DNA of 32,671 nt, taken from CAZPWQ01 sp964590495 (lineage in GTDB: Bacteria; Bacteroidota; Rhodothermia; Balneolales; Balneolaceae). This document shows, one piece after another, positions 13,602 to 23,379 of this stretch (position 1 is its first letter; each line of letters begins with the position of its first letter). The translations under genes and the position numbers were made by a program. The notes beneath the pieces are model-generated. The model worked only from the letters and a program-made list of their open reading frames with translations, was not told the origin of the DNA and ran no database searches. The stretch is taken from positions 1 through 32,671 of the forward strand of contig CAZPWQ010000026.1 of NCBI GenBank assembly GCA_964590495.1, given 5' to 3'.

Positions 13602-15419
13602 TTAACCGAAACTCACTTCAGCGGTTTTTTCTCGTGTGAGATAATCCACGACAACGCGGGTAATGACAATGGCACTGAAAAGTGAAGCTATGATACCAGC
13701 CATCAATGTCACGGCGAATCCTTTTATGGGACCCACACCGAAACTGTACAGAATGATGCCCACAAAAAATGTGGTAACGTTGGCATCAACAATAGCGCTC
13801 ATGGCATTTGAATAACCGCCGTCGATAGCAGCCCGCAAGGTTTTACCGGTTCTCATCTCTTCCCTTATCCGGTCGAATATCAAGACGTTGGCATCCACGG
13901 CCATACCTATCGTTAACACAATACCGGCAATTCCCGGCAGTGTAAGAGTTGCCTTAAAGGCGGCTAAAATGCCCAAAATAAAGATAATATTCAGCACGAG
14001 AGCCAGGTCGGCTATCGCCCCTCCCGCATGGTAATAGATAATCATAAATATGGCTACGATAATCAGTCCGATTAATGTTGAATAAAAGCCAGCCTGTATT
14101 GAGGCCTCACCAAGGGTGGCGCCTACTGTACGTTCCTCAATGATCTCAAGCGGAGCAGGCAAAGCACCTGAAAGCAAAATATTCACAAGGTCTTCTGCCT
14201 CGGTTACACTGTCGAGCCCTGAAATGGAAGAGCGTCCGTTCGATATTTTAGTTTCAACATTGGGATAAGAATACACATAGCCGTCAAGTACGATAGCAAT
14301 CGGTTTCCCGATGTTTGCCCCGGTTATCCGTGACCAGCGCCGGGCACCTTCAGCATCCATATTCATCGATACCCGGGGCTGATTAGTACTTTCGTCAAAA
14401 TTAACGGTGGCCTCTTCGATTACATCGCCGGTGAGCTCAACTTCAGAACGTACGCCGATAAGCTCAAAAAGCTCTTGTCCGTTTTGTGTCGACTGGAAAG
14501 GGCTTGCACCCCACATAAGTACTGTATTCCGGGGAAGCAGTTTTTGCACATCCGGCTGTTCCAAAAGGCGGTTGACCCTGGCTGTATCTCTGCCCGCTGC
14601 ATATCCGAAAACATAAGGGTTACGCGGCCGGGGGTTAAGTACATCCATCAATGGATTCTGTTCTACTGCTCCCTGTCCGTTTCCGGAAGTATCGGATTCC
14701 TGGCTTTCGAAATGTTCTACAATCTGTTCACGTGCCGCCTTCATCTCATCGGTCTGGGCAGTGAGTCGAAATTCCAGACGGGCAGTACCTTTGAGCAGCC
14801 CGCGTACACGCTCTTTGTCAGCAACACCGGGCAGCTCAACCACTACACGGTTATTACCCTGGCGGAATATAGCCGGTTCTGTTACTCCGAAACGGTCTAC
14901 ACGGGTACGAATGATTTCCATAGCCCGGTCTACAGCTGAACTGCGCTGATTTTTCAGGAATTCTTCAATTTCATCATTTTCCGATCTTCGATTGATATCC
15001 TCTATATCGGATCGATAATAGCGGCTCAGACGTCCGTCGGGATTGCGACGCTCGAACTCCTGCACCATTTCTTCAATGAAATCAGTATCATTTTGTACTG
15101 ACAGACGATCGGCTGTTTCAATAACATTGGATAACTCCTCATCAGCGTATTGACCAGCTATTTCTTCTATCAGCTGGGGGGTACCAACTTCCAGTGTTAC
15201 GTGCATACCACCCTGCAGGTCGAGCCCCAGCGACAGCGCATTTTCTCTCAGATTCTGTATCCGCTGCTGATTTTCCTCAACATATGTAGCCTGTTCTGCC
15301 TCAGGCATGTTTCCTATATGCCTTTGCTCAAGTATATTGGCAGCCGTGGGCCACAAGTAATAAATCGTGATGGCCAGAAATGCCACGATAAATCCTATTT
15401 TTGTTCCATTACCTTTCAT
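13602..15419 (-). CDS. secD: Protein translocase subunit SecD
   Basis: 605 residues from the chosen start MKGNGTKIGF. The frame opens at 15485, but the extra 22 residues are not family-like and the chosen Met directly precedes the first membrane helix. Visible features are the DLQGGMHVTLEV motif of the first periplasmic domain, a long periplasmic region, DAEGARRWSRITGANIGKPIAIVLDG, and the C-terminal membrane block with GIAGIVLTIGMAVDANVLIF and DRIREE. It acts with SecF on the outer side of SecYEG to pull and release exported proteins. The operon order is secD, secF, STAS, terminator. Confidence 0.95.
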   Translation of the reverse strand: MKGNGTKIGFIVAFLAITIYYLWPTAANILEQRHIGNMPEAEQATYVEENQQRIQNLRENALSLGLDLQGGMHVTLEVGTPQLIEEIAGQYADEELSNVIETADRLSVQNDTDFIEEMVQEFERRNPDGRLSRYYRSDIEDINRRSENDEIEEFLKNQRSSAVDRAMEIIRTRVDRFGVTEPAIFRQGNNRVVVELPGVADKERVRGLLKGTARLEFRLTAQTDEMKAAREQIVEHFESQESDTSGNGQGAVEQNPLMDVLNPRPRNPYVFGYAAGRDTARVNRLLEQPDVQKLLPRNTVLMWGASPFQSTQNGQELFELIGVRSEVELTGDVIEEATVNFDESTNQPRVSMNMDAEGARRWSRITGANIGKPIAIVLDGYVYSYPNVETKISNGRSSISGLDSVTEAEDLVNILLSGALPAPLEIIEERTVGATLGEASIQAGFYSTLIGLIIVAIFMIIYYHAGGAIADLALVLNIIFILGILAAFKATLTLPGIAGIVLTIGMAVDANVLIFDRIREEMRTGKTLRAAIDGGYSNAMSAIVDANVTTFFVGIILYSFGVGPIKGFAVTLMAGIIASLFSAIVITRVVVDYLTREKTAEVSFG

Positions 15420-15507
15420 AACAAATCGATTTGAAAATTTTATAATATTGATTAGGGAAATAACATAGTTGCCCGTTAAAGGCAAAAAAAGAAGGAGGAA
15501 AGATAAA

Positions 15508-16053
15508 TTAAGGTGCTCCGATTGCTATACCGTCTGCCATCGGGATCATTGATATCTGAAGGCGGGGCTGTTCGGATATCAATTTCAGCATGTCCAGTGA
15601 AATCGGGAAAAATTGCTTGTTAACTGTTGTCCCGGCTATTAATGATCCTATTTTATCCAGATTAAATGGTACCGATAATTTCATACTATGCCGGAACGGT
15701 ACATTAGCCATCGAGTTATCAGTTTTAAACTGATTCCATTCGATCAGGAGAAACTGATATACCTGTGAAGCTACAGTTTTCTGAAATGCAAAGTTGAATT
15801 TATTATTCTTTTCAGTAACGATTTGAGAGGCTTTCTCCAACATCTGATCAAATCGCACATTGGATTCTTTAAGCTGATCAAGCTCATGCCTGATTTCAGC
15901 AATATCAGTATGATTAGCCATTGAACTCAACCAGCGCGCAAAAGCCTGTGAATTGCTTCCGCTCTGCACAGGTTGCAGGGAACATATACCAAAACCCGAC
16001 AACAGAAGGCCGATTACAGTGATTCGAAGGATATGTGAACGTAGATATTTCAT
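15508..16053 (-). CDS. Secreted hypothetical protein upstream of secD
   Basis: 181 residues of no family I recognise. The first 25 or so residues (MKYLRSHILRITVIGLLLSG...) form a signal peptide. A cysteine in FGICS is not in a good lipobox, so a type I signal is more likely than a lipoprotein. A charged helical part (about 50-85, IRHELDQLKESNVRFDQML) precedes a mixed segment ending MADGIAIGAP. It lies 88 bp upstream of secD on the same strand and may share its transcript. A periplasmic or exported location is inferred; function is unknown. Confidence 0.65.
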   Translation of the reverse strand: MKYLRSHILRITVIGLLLSGFGICSLQPVQSGSNSQAFARWLSSMANHTDIAEIRHELDQLKESNVRFDQMLEKASQIVTEKNNKFNFAFQKTVASQVYQFLLIEWNQFKTDNSMANVPFRHSMKLSVPFNLDKIGSLIAGTTVNKQFFPISLDMLKLISEQPRLQISMIPMADGIAIGAP

Positions 16054-16104
16054 TAGAAGCAGAAAATAGGCAGAAACTCCCTTCAGGACAAACGTTAATT
16101 TATT

Positions 16105-16273
16105 AAATCCGAAATCCGAATGACCAAAATTCGAAACGATTGCCGGTGGTTAAAAAATGAGCAGGATCGAACTGTTCGAGCTGTTTTGTACATAAAGCCT
16201 AGAATGTTTCGGATTTTGAACATTCGTGCTTCGAATTTACCATGCGGATTTCGGTCATTCGGATTTTGGATTT
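16105..16273. mobile_element. MITE-like inverted-repeat element, copy B
   Basis: About 169 bp. The left end contains AAATCCGAATGACCAAAATT, and the right end holds TTTCGGATTTTGAACATTCG followed by a second inverted block, TCGGTCATTCGGATTTTGG. The shared right-hand core TTCGGATTTTGAACATTCG also occurs in copy A and, with one change, in copy C. It is non-coding internally. Its right edge supplies the last codons and the TGA stop of the small membrane protein on the minus strand. Confidence 0.6.
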
Positions 16274-16443
16274 ACATAAACTTCATCTATCCATCCATAG
16301 ATCAGTGTAGCCACAAGACTGATCATAATGCTGTACAATAATATTGCTCCAACCGGATGTTCCTCCAGCAGCAGTTGACCCAGTATTAAAAGAACTACTG
16401 CAAGGCCTATAAATAGCGAAATGCATTTAAAGAAAAAATTCAT
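16255..16443 (-). CDS. Small two-helix membrane protein
   Basis: 62 residues with two hydrophobic segments (about 8-27 and 33-52), separated by a short LLEEHPVG turn, and a charged tail. I do not recognise a family. The tail VYVNPKSE and its TGA stop are encoded by the edge of the MITE-like repeat, so the original C-terminus may have been replaced when the repeat inserted. A plausible ribosome site (AGGAGGGAG-like, read on the minus strand from CTCCCTCCT at 16449-16457) lies a few bases upstream of the start, which supports it being a real gene. Confidence 0.6.
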   Translation of the reverse strand: MNFFFKCISLFIGLAVVLLILGQLLLEEHPVGAILLYSIMISLVATLIYGWIDEVYVNPKSE

Positions 16444-16618
16444 CGGTACTCCCTCCTGTTAACATTGGGAATTTAATTAACTGCGTAAATTTTCACCATT
16501 GCAATAAAACTATCACAATTAATTGATATAAACTAACCTGCATTTGCAAAGAAATATCGGTGATAGTATTTATTTTGTTTGCCTTGTCGCCGGCCTTAAA
16601 AAACTGCCTTGACCCAAC

Positions 16619-16643
16619 CTCCAAGGTTTCCAAAACCTTGGAG
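16619..16643. terminator. Perfect hairpin downstream of uvrA
   Basis: An 11-bp perfect stem CTCCAAGGTTT/AAACCTTGGAG with a CCA loop lies 67 bp beyond the uvrA stop. No adjacent T run exists on the minus strand, so it is either a weak terminator or an isolated palindromic repeat. Confidence 0.4.
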
Positions 16644-16709
16644 ATTTATATCGACATCGTCTTTGCTCTCTTGTTGACATTTGTCAACGTGTCCGTCTTA
16701 TGTCTAGCG

Positions 16710-19556
16710 TCACGCTTTGACACTCTTACGTTGCTCACGTTCAAACTCTTCTTTCAAATATTGGCCCGTATAACTCTTTTCATTTTCAGCAATTTGTTCG
16801 GGTGTGCCTTCGGCAAGTATTTCGCCACCGCCTACGCCTCCTTCCGGTCCCAGATCTATAATCCAGTCGGCGGCTTTGATAAGATCCAGGTTGTGCTCAA
16901 TGACGATAACAGTATTTCCCTTGTCAACCAGCTGCTGAATTACGTCAACGAGCATCCGGACATCCTGGAAATGAAGTCCCGTCGTGGGTTCGTCCATGAT
17001 GTAAAGCGTATCTCCGGTTCCGATTTTCGCAAGTTCGCGGGCCAGCTTAATCCGTTGCGCCTCTCCACCCGAAAGTGTGGTACTCGGCTGGCCCAGAGTA
17101 AGATAACCCAGCCCCACCGAGTTCATCGTTTCAAGAATGCGGTTAATTGCAGGAACCGTATCAAAAAACTCACTGGCTTCTTTTATCGACATATCCAGCA
17201 CATCGGATATATTTTTCCCTTTATAATATATTTCCAGCGTCTCACGATTATACCTGCGACCGTTACAGGTTTCACATGTCACGTAGACGTCGGGCAGGAA
17301 ATTCATCTCTATTTTGCGAACACCATCACCATTACATGCTTCGCAACGTCCTCCTTTTACATTAAAAGAAAAGCGGCCCTGGTCGTAGCCGCGAATTTTG
17401 GACTCCGGCAATTCTGCAAACAGTTTGCGTATATGATCGAATACCTTGGTATAGGTGCCCGGATTGGAACGCGGTGTCCGGCCAATGGGGCTTTGATCCA
17501 CGGATATAACCTTGTCCAGGTTATCCAGTCCCTGTATTTCATCATAGGGAAGCGGCACCGATTTCGAATTATAGAAATAACCTGAGAAAATCGGCTCGAG
17601 CGTCTGATTGATCAGGGTGCTCTTACCGCTGCCACTGACTCCAGTCACACAAATAAATTTGCTCAGCGGTATTTCGGCATCTACATCTTTCAGGTTATGT
17701 CCCCGTGCGCCTCTCACAACGACACTTTTATCATTGCCGCTGCGTCGTGTAGCGGGATAGGGAATAACCTCTTCATCCCGCAAAAACTTCGTAGTCATTG
17801 AATCCGGGTCGAGATCACCGGGCTTGCCTTCCGTAACAATCTCACCGCCGTGATCACCGGCGCCCGGGCCCAGGTCAAGCACATAATCCGCATGTTCAAT
17901 AGTCTCACGGTCGTGCTCGACAACAATAACGCTGTTGCCCAGGTCCCGAAGTGTCTCCAGCGACCGGAGAAGCTTGATATTATCGCGTTGATGCAGACCG
18001 ATACTTGGCTCATCAAGAATATATAATACCCCGACCAACTGGGTGCCGATCTGTGTGGCCAGACGAATACGCTGTGCTTCTCCGCCGCTGAGCGTTTGTG
18101 CCTCCCGGTTAAGCGTCAGGTAATTCAATCCCACATTCAACAGGAAATCCACCCGGTCCCGTACCTCCTTCAATACCTGGCTTCCTATTACCTGCTGGCG
18201 TTCTGTGAGATCCAAATTATTGATTGTATTACGAAGGGTGTCAATATCCATATTGACCAGCTCGTCAATTGAATATTGATCAATTTTATAAGAGAGTGCC
18301 TCCTTGTTCAAACGCCCGCCTCCGCATTCGGGACATTCCACTTTGGCCATATACGCTTTGGCCTTATCACGTTGCTTGTTCGACTTGCTCTCCTCGTATT
18401 GCTCACTGATAATCCGGCGCAGACCTTTGAAAGAATGTTTATACGTTACATTATCATTTCTGAAATCGTAGCTCACATCAAATTTTTCATCACCGCCGCC
18501 TTCGAAGAGAATTTCAATCGCATCATCGGGGAAATCCCTGATCGGAGTCTTGAAATCAAGATTAATTGTTTTAAGGACCGCCTCCAGCTGTTTAAAAGCA
18601 AAAATATCCCGCGGTTCACCCCAAAAGCGAATGGCTCCTCCCTCAATTGTCTGCTCTTTATTGGGAATTACCAGATCGGGATCCACATCATAGGTATAAC
18701 CCAATCCGTCACATTTGGGACAGGCGCCATAAGGTGAATTAAACGAAAAAATATTCGGAGCCGGATCTTCATAAGCAAGTCCGCTTTCGGGGTCGAACAG
18801 GTTTTGTGAGAACAGATAATCTTTAAATTCACTGTCTGCTCTAGGGACTGCTAAAATTACGTTCCCATCGGCCATCTCAAGTGCCATCCGCACACTCTCG
18901 GCTATACGCTTTTCACTTTTGTCATTAATTACAAAACGATCCACAACAACTTCAATATTGTGCGTCTTATACCTGTCAACTTTCATCCCCTCGTTCAGAT
19001 CCATAAATTGGCCGTCAACCCGTACCTGTACAAAACCCTGTTTCATAGTCTGTTCAAATAGTTCCCGGTAATGTCCCTTTCGCCCGCGTACTACGGGTGC
19101 CAGACAATAGGCTTTGGTCCCCTTATCCATTTCCATAATAGTGGCTACAACCTGGTCGGCCGTTTGTTTCTCCATTTTATTTCCGGTCTTCCAGGAATAG
19201 GGGATGCCTATGCGGGCATAAAGCAAGCGCAGGAAGTCGTAAATCTCGGTAACTGTGCCAACTGTAGAACGGGGATTGCGGTTTGTCGTTTTCTGATCGA
19301 TTGAAATCACGGGCGATAGGCCATCGATAAAATCTACCTCGGGTCGTTCCATCATACCCAGAAATTGCCGCGCATAAGCGGACAGTGACTCGAGGAAACG
19401 ACGCTGTCCTTCGGCGTAAATTGTATCGAAAGCCAGTGATGACTTACCCGATCCTGATATTCCCGTCATTACCACCAGCTGTTCGCGGGGTATGTTGACA
19501 TCTATATTCTTAAGATTGTGCTCACGTGCACCGCGAATGACTATATTTTCTCGCAA
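16710..19556 (-). CDS. uvrA: Excinuclease ABC subunit A
   Basis: A 948-residue DNA damage-recognition ATPase of nucleotide excision repair. There are two ABC modules: the first Walker A is GISGSGKSS (32-40) and the second is GVSGSGKSTL (about 640). Each carries an LSGGEAQRI signature, and the Walker B stretches LYILDEPSIGLHQRD and LYIMDEPTTGLHFQD are visible. Zinc-binding cysteine pairs occur as CPKCDGLG and CPECGGGRL in the first half and CEACNGDG...CETCNGRRY in the second. Length matches the family. No uvrB or uvrC is in the window. A 341-residue open frame on the opposite strand over its 3' end is an antisense shadow. Confidence 0.97.
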   Translation of the reverse strand: MRENIVIRGAREHNLKNIDVNIPREQLVVMTGISGSGKSSLAFDTIYAEGQRRFLESLSAYARQFLGMMERPEVDFIDGLSPVISIDQKTTNRNPRSTVGTVTEIYDFLRLLYARIGIPYSWKTGNKMEKQTADQVVATIMEMDKGTKAYCLAPVVRGRKGHYRELFEQTMKQGFVQVRVDGQFMDLNEGMKVDRYKTHNIEVVVDRFVINDKSEKRIAESVRMALEMADGNVILAVPRADSEFKDYLFSQNLFDPESGLAYEDPAPNIFSFNSPYGACPKCDGLGYTYDVDPDLVIPNKEQTIEGGAIRFWGEPRDIFAFKQLEAVLKTINLDFKTPIRDFPDDAIEILFEGGGDEKFDVSYDFRNDNVTYKHSFKGLRRIISEQYEESKSNKQRDKAKAYMAKVECPECGGGRLNKEALSYKIDQYSIDELVNMDIDTLRNTINNLDLTERQQVIGSQVLKEVRDRVDFLLNVGLNYLTLNREAQTLSGGEAQRIRLATQIGTQLVGVLYILDEPSIGLHQRDNIKLLRSLETLRDLGNSVIVVEHDRETIEHADYVLDLGPGAGDHGGEIVTEGKPGDLDPDSMTTKFLRDEEVIPYPATRRSGNDKSVVVRGARGHNLKDVDAEIPLSKFICVTGVSGSGKSTLINQTLEPIFSGYFYNSKSVPLPYDEIQGLDNLDKVISVDQSPIGRTPRSNPGTYTKVFDHIRKLFAELPESKIRGYDQGRFSFNVKGGRCEACNGDGVRKIEMNFLPDVYVTCETCNGRRYNRETLEIYYKGKNISDVLDMSIKEASEFFDTVPAINRILETMNSVGLGYLTLGQPSTTLSGGEAQRIKLARELAKIGTGDTLYIMDEPTTGLHFQDVRMLVDVIQQLVDKGNTVIVIEHNLDLIKAADWIIDLGPEGGVGGGEILAEGTPEQIAENEKSYTGQYLKEEFEREQRKSVKA

Positions 19557-20009
19557 AAGCTATCTGGTTTTTAGATTCAAATAAACTTTCAAAGATAAGG
19601 ATAAATTGCATCTTTTGAAGCTTTGAATTAACCTGAATTTCTCATAAAAAATAATTGGAAATGTTAATTGCCTGTGCCTTCATTAAATTGCATGATTCAA
19701 GAACAGAGACGGCAAAGGGCAGAGTGCATGGTCCGCCAGCTGGCAGAGTTTCGCTAAAAAAAAGTTTTAATTTGTCACAAAACCTCTCTCTGGAACTCTT
19801 GTTATTTGGAATCGCAGCTATCGTCCTTAATGCCTGGGGCTATTAGTTCATGGGTATGCCATTACAACGATGGCTACAGCTATGATATACAGAGGACTTA
19901 TAGCCAAAGCTGATTCCATCCCGACGGAACCGTACAGGTAAAACTGGAACATTCATTTGGTTTTACAGTTCAATTGGGGTTAAAATTCAAAACCACAAAA
20001 ATATTATCT
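19557..20009. other. Divergent intergenic region with no recognised gene
   Basis: About 450 bp between uvrA (minus) and the WG-repeat gene (plus). It contains a 63-codon open frame (19655-19846) whose final 23 codons are hydrophobic (LELLLFGIAAIVLNAWGY), but the start is unconvincing and no family is recognised. It should hold both divergent promoters. I see no RNA gene or strong terminator. Confidence 0.5.
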
Positions 20010-21050
20010 ATGAGATTCGTTTATTCAACGACTACCATGCTATTAGTCTGTCTGATGTTTATATCATGTAAGACTTCAGAAATTTCCAAAGATGACCTGC
20101 TTTATCCTTATATCGATAATAATAAAGTAGGTTTCCTGGATTCCAACCTGAATGAAGAAATTCCTCCAAAATTCAGTTATTTAAATGGTGATACCTGGCC
20201 TTATAATTTTTCCGAAGGACTGGCAGCTGTGAATTTTCTGGGGAAAACAGGATATATAGATCCCCGCGGTAATATTAAAATTGAACCGGTTTTTGATTCC
20301 GGGGAGAATTTTACCGGGAACTTAGCCCTGGTGCGTGAATCCGGCAGCTATGGTTATATTACAAAAAAAGGAAAGTATAAAATTCAACCGCAGTTCAACA
20401 ATGCCCGATCTTTCAGCAACGGACTTGCCGCAGTTCAAAAAAATAAAGACGGGCTGTGGGGATATATCAATGAAGACGGAGAATATGTGATAGACCCTCT
20501 CTTTGAAGAAGCCCATTCCTTTTCAGAAGAATTGGCTCTGGTTATGACCGAGGATTTCAAGGAGTGGGGATATATTAATACCGAGGGAGACTTTGTAATA
20601 GAACCCCAGTATCGTGAAGCTAAATCTTTTTCAGAAGGGCTGGCACCTGTACAGCTCGAATACGAACAGTGGGGATATATTGATTCAAACGGCCAAATTG
20701 CTATCGAATCGCAGTATCTGGAAGCCTATGCTTTCACCGGAGGAAAAGCTGTTGTGGCCATGCCAAAAGATCAGTCGGACCTGGAGAAAAAGTCCTACGG
20801 CTATATCAATCGTGAGGGACAATTTATCATTAAACCCCGGTTTGATGAAGCGTATCCTTTTTCGGAAGGATTGGCAAAAGTACGCACAGGAAACAAGTAT
20901 GGCTTTATTAATTCACGCGGAAATTTTGTTGCAGATCCTGTTTACGATGATGCCTGGGGATTCAGAGGAAATTTTGCTCTTGTGAAAATTGCCGGTAAAT
21001 TCGGTTATATTAACAGACAAGGCATATTTGAACGTGAGCCTATCCAATAA
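20010..21050 (+). CDS. WG-repeat lipoprotein
   Basis: 346 residues from MRFVYSTTTM; a TTG at 19974 would add 12 unlikely residues. The N-terminus is a lipoprotein signal with FISC as lipobox, so the mature protein should be lipid-anchored at Cys. The rest is about eight WG (KWG) repeats plus a partial ninth, recognisable by recurrent (W/Y)GYI(N/D)..G...I.P.(F/Y)..A..FS.GLA.V blocks, for example at LWGYINEDGEYVIDP and EWGYINTEGDFVIEP. WG repeats form beta-rich solenoid or propeller-like structures that mediate binding; no enzyme domain is present. It is likely a surface or periplasm-facing binding protein. The partner is unknown. Confidence 0.88.
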   Translation: MRFVYSTTTMLLVCLMFISCKTSEISKDDLLYPYIDNNKVGFLDSNLNEEIPPKFSYLNGDTWPYNFSEGLAAVNFLGKTGYIDPRGNIKIEPVFDSGENFTGNLALVRESGSYGYITKKGKYKIQPQFNNARSFSNGLAAVQKNKDGLWGYINEDGEYVIDPLFEEAHSFSEELALVMTEDFKEWGYINTEGDFVIEPQYREAKSFSEGLAPVQLEYEQWGYIDSNGQIAIESQYLEAYAFTGGKAVVAMPKDQSDLEKKSYGYINREGQFIIKPRFDEAYPFSEGLAKVRTGNKYGFINSRGNFVADPVYDDAWGFRGNFALVKIAGKFGYINRQGIFEREPIQ

Positions 21051-21169
21051 GAAGTAAAATAATTTCTTGCGGATATTCTTAGAGGATACAGCAGGTAAAT
21101 ATTGCTCCTTAGAATATAAATGGCTAAAATTAGCGTTTAAATTAAATTGCCCGAAGTAATTAACATTTC

Positions 21170-22555
21170 ATGTTTTCCGAACAAAAAGTGGTAGCCCCTG
21201 AGATAGCAAATCCCAAAGACTGGACCCCCCTTTCCTGGAAGAATTTCCCGGTTAAACAATTACCGGAATATCCAAACAAGGCTGAACTTGAAGCTGCATA
21301 TGAAGAGCTTCGAAAGAATCCGCCTCTGATTACTTCCTGGGAAGTTGAAGCACTGAAGAAAAAACTGGCCGATATTGCGGCGGGAAAAGGATTCTTGCTG
21401 CAAGGCGGCGACTGTGCGGAAAGCTTTGATGACTGCAAATCGCCAAAGATTGTAAACCTGTTAAAGGTATTACTGCAGATGAGTTTCATACTGATCCATG
21501 AAATGGGAACTCCAGTACTGCGGGTCGGACGTATTGCCGGCCAGTACGCCAAGCCGCGGTCCCGCGATTTTGAAATGGTCGACGGAAAAAAAATCGAAAA
21601 TTATCGCGGTGACCTGATCAACAGTATCAAGCCCGAAAAGAAAGCGAGGCGTCCCGATCCAAAACGTCTTTTGGAAGGCTATAATAAATCTGCTTTAACT
21701 CTTAATTTCCTGCGTGCCCTCTCTGATGAAGGTTTTGCCGATCTGCATCATCCAGAATACTGGGAGCTCGATTTCATGAAGGAAAATGAGTATTACAAAG
21801 AGTATGAGGCGATGGTTAATTCCATCCAGAAAGCGGTGAATTTTATGGAGACAATTACTCCGAACGAATTCAATACGCTTCAAAAAATCAATATCTATAC
21901 CTCTCATGAAGGGCTTAACCTCTATTATGAGTCGGCGCAGACACAACGTGTGCCCCGAAGGGAAGGTTGGTATAACCTGAATGCTCACCTCGTCTGGCTC
22001 GGAAACCGCACCCGCGATCTTGGTGGCGCTCATGTAGAATATTTGCGGGGGATTCGAAATCCTGTCGGAATTAAAATTGGTCCGAATTACGATCTCGATC
22101 ATACGCTCAAGCTGATCGACCGGTTAAATCCCATTCATGAAGCGGGTAAAATCGTATTGATAACCCGTTTCGGCAATAAAGAAGTCGAAAAAGGTTTGCC
22201 GGATTTAATTAAACGGATAAAACATGAAGGCATGCCTGTTGTATGGAGCTGCGATCCGATGCACGGGAATACATTTTCAACCGATTCTGATATTAAGACC
22301 CGAAATTTTGATGATATTATTTCTGAAATACGAAAAACGTTTGCTATTCATCGAAACCAGGGAAGTTACCTTGGCGGTGTTCACCTTGAACTGACCGGCG
22401 ATAATGTTACAGAATGTGTCGGCGGTGCCCGCGGTCTTCATGAAGGGGAACTTCATAAAAATTATGAATCGTACTGCGACCCGCGCCTCAATTACCAGCA
22501 AAGCCTGGAATTGGCTTTCCTGATTGCTAAAGAATGGAATCAGAGCTACAGGTAG
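21170..22555 (+). CDS. 3-deoxy-D-arabino-heptulosonate 7-phosphate synthase, class II
   Basis: A 461-residue enzyme condensing phosphoenolpyruvate and erythrose 4-phosphate, the first step of the shikimate pathway. Class II signatures are LLQGGDCAESF (metal-binding Cys82), PVLRVGRIAGQYAKPRS (about 115-131), TSHEGLNLYYE, KIGPNYD, PVVWSCDPMHGN and GGVHLELTGDNVTEC. It is of the plant/Mycobacterium type, typical of many Bacteroidota-Balneolota, with a relatively short N-terminus. It stands alone, without other aro genes, 119 bp after the WG-repeat gene. The gene name varies (aroF, aroG or aroH), so none is assigned. Confidence 0.95.
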   Translation: MFSEQKVVAPEIANPKDWTPLSWKNFPVKQLPEYPNKAELEAAYEELRKNPPLITSWEVEALKKKLADIAAGKGFLLQGGDCAESFDDCKSPKIVNLLKVLLQMSFILIHEMGTPVLRVGRIAGQYAKPRSRDFEMVDGKKIENYRGDLINSIKPEKKARRPDPKRLLEGYNKSALTLNFLRALSDEGFADLHHPEYWELDFMKENEYYKEYEAMVNSIQKAVNFMETITPNEFNTLQKINIYTSHEGLNLYYESAQTQRVPRREGWYNLNAHLVWLGNRTRDLGGAHVEYLRGIRNPVGIKIGPNYDLDHTLKLIDRLNPIHEAGKIVLITRFGNKEVEKGLPDLIKRIKHEGMPVVWSCDPMHGNTFSTDSDIKTRNFDDIISEIRKTFAIHRNQGSYLGGVHLELTGDNVTECVGGARGLHEGELHKNYESYCDPRLNYQQSLELAFLIAKEWNQSYR

Positions 22556-22924
22556 GTTACGGGTTACGTGTGGGTTTTGGTGAAGTAGCCTTTTCGGCGT
22601 ATAGAGTTTAATCTATATACCTTTCCTGTCTATATATCTTTCCTGCAAAACAGAACTCGGAGTGCAGAACTCACTTCTTTAAGCCTTCACTGTTCATTGC
22701 TCATTGTTCATTGCTATCCTGCCATAAAAGCAGTCGGCTGTCGGATTGGCGACCGGCACAGTGACAAAATATTCTCCCTTCTGATAACAACTGAAAAAAA
22801 CGCATGACAAGATTGGCTTAATGTCAGTATGGGCCATCCGAAATTATTAGTGGCATACTGCTTGCTTTTCTTAATGGTGAATTTGAACATTTAATTCAAC
22901 CAAAAACTACAAGAGGTATTTATT
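22556..22924. other. Intergenic region before hsp20, with short direct repeats
   Basis: No coding frame of interest. Bases 22692-22716 contain three TTCATTGC/TCATTG-type direct repeats, the low-complexity kind often seen between genes in this phylum. Bases 22730-22765 contain a short GTCGGCTGTCGGATTGGCGAC stretch of related repeats. The Hsp20 promoter must lie here, but I see no CIRCE-like element. Confidence 0.5.
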
Positions 22925-23353
22925 ATGAAACTTGCCAGATATACCCGACCGACAAACGATCTGATGTCTAATCGGTTCTCTGATATCATGGATGAATTTT
23001 TTAATGATATTGTAAGCACGCGTCGCGATAATTTCGTACCCGGAATCGATATTTCAGAAACTGAAAACCAATTTCTGATTACAGCCGAACTTCCCGGTAT
23101 GGAAAAAGAGGATATCGACATCAGCCTTGAGAACAGACGCTTAACCATCAGTGGTGAACGGAAGTTCGAAAATGAAGAAAAAGGCAAAACTTTCCACCGT
23201 GTTGAAACCAGCTACGGTTCCTTTAATCGTTCGCTTCAACTTCCCGATAGTGTAGATGAAAATAGTATTTCAGCTACCTATGAAAACGGACTTTTAAACA
23301 TCACCGTTGACAAGGACGAAGAGAAAGTTAAGAAGCAAATCGAAATCAGCTAA
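22925..23353 (+). CDS. Small heat-shock protein, Hsp20 family
   Basis: A 142-residue ATP-independent holdase that binds unfolding proteins. The alpha-crystallin domain runs from about residue 38 to 132: FVPGIDISETENQFLITAELPGM, then the conserved LENRRLTISGER and SFNRSLQLPDSVDENSISATYENGLLNITV. An IxI motif (IEI) is at the extreme C-terminus (140), which docks neighbouring subunits. The start MKLARYTRPT is preceded by an AGAGG site. A strong terminator follows. It sits near the Deg protease and DnaJ-type genes, giving a stress-protein neighbourhood. Confidence 0.95.
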   Translation: MKLARYTRPTNDLMSNRFSDIMDEFFNDIVSTRRDNFVPGIDISETENQFLITAELPGMEKEDIDISLENRRLTISGERKFENEEKGKTFHRVETSYGSFNRSLQLPDSVDENSISATYENGLLNITVDKDEEKVKKQIEIS

Positions 23354-23379
23354 ACCCATTCAGGCCAAAGAATATACTC

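Noticed and set aside
16560..17585. A 341-codon open frame on the plus strand
   Set aside because: It lies antisense to the 3' third of uvrA, which has every expected motif. Composition is that of a shadow frame.
19655..19846. A 63-codon open frame with a hydrophobic tail
   Set aside because: Poor start, no family resemblance and no supporting neighbour; left as intergenic.
22680..22720. Short TCATTG repeats as a CRISPR or origin iteron
   Set aside because: Only three imperfect short units with no consistent spacer, dnaA gene or DnaA-box cluster.
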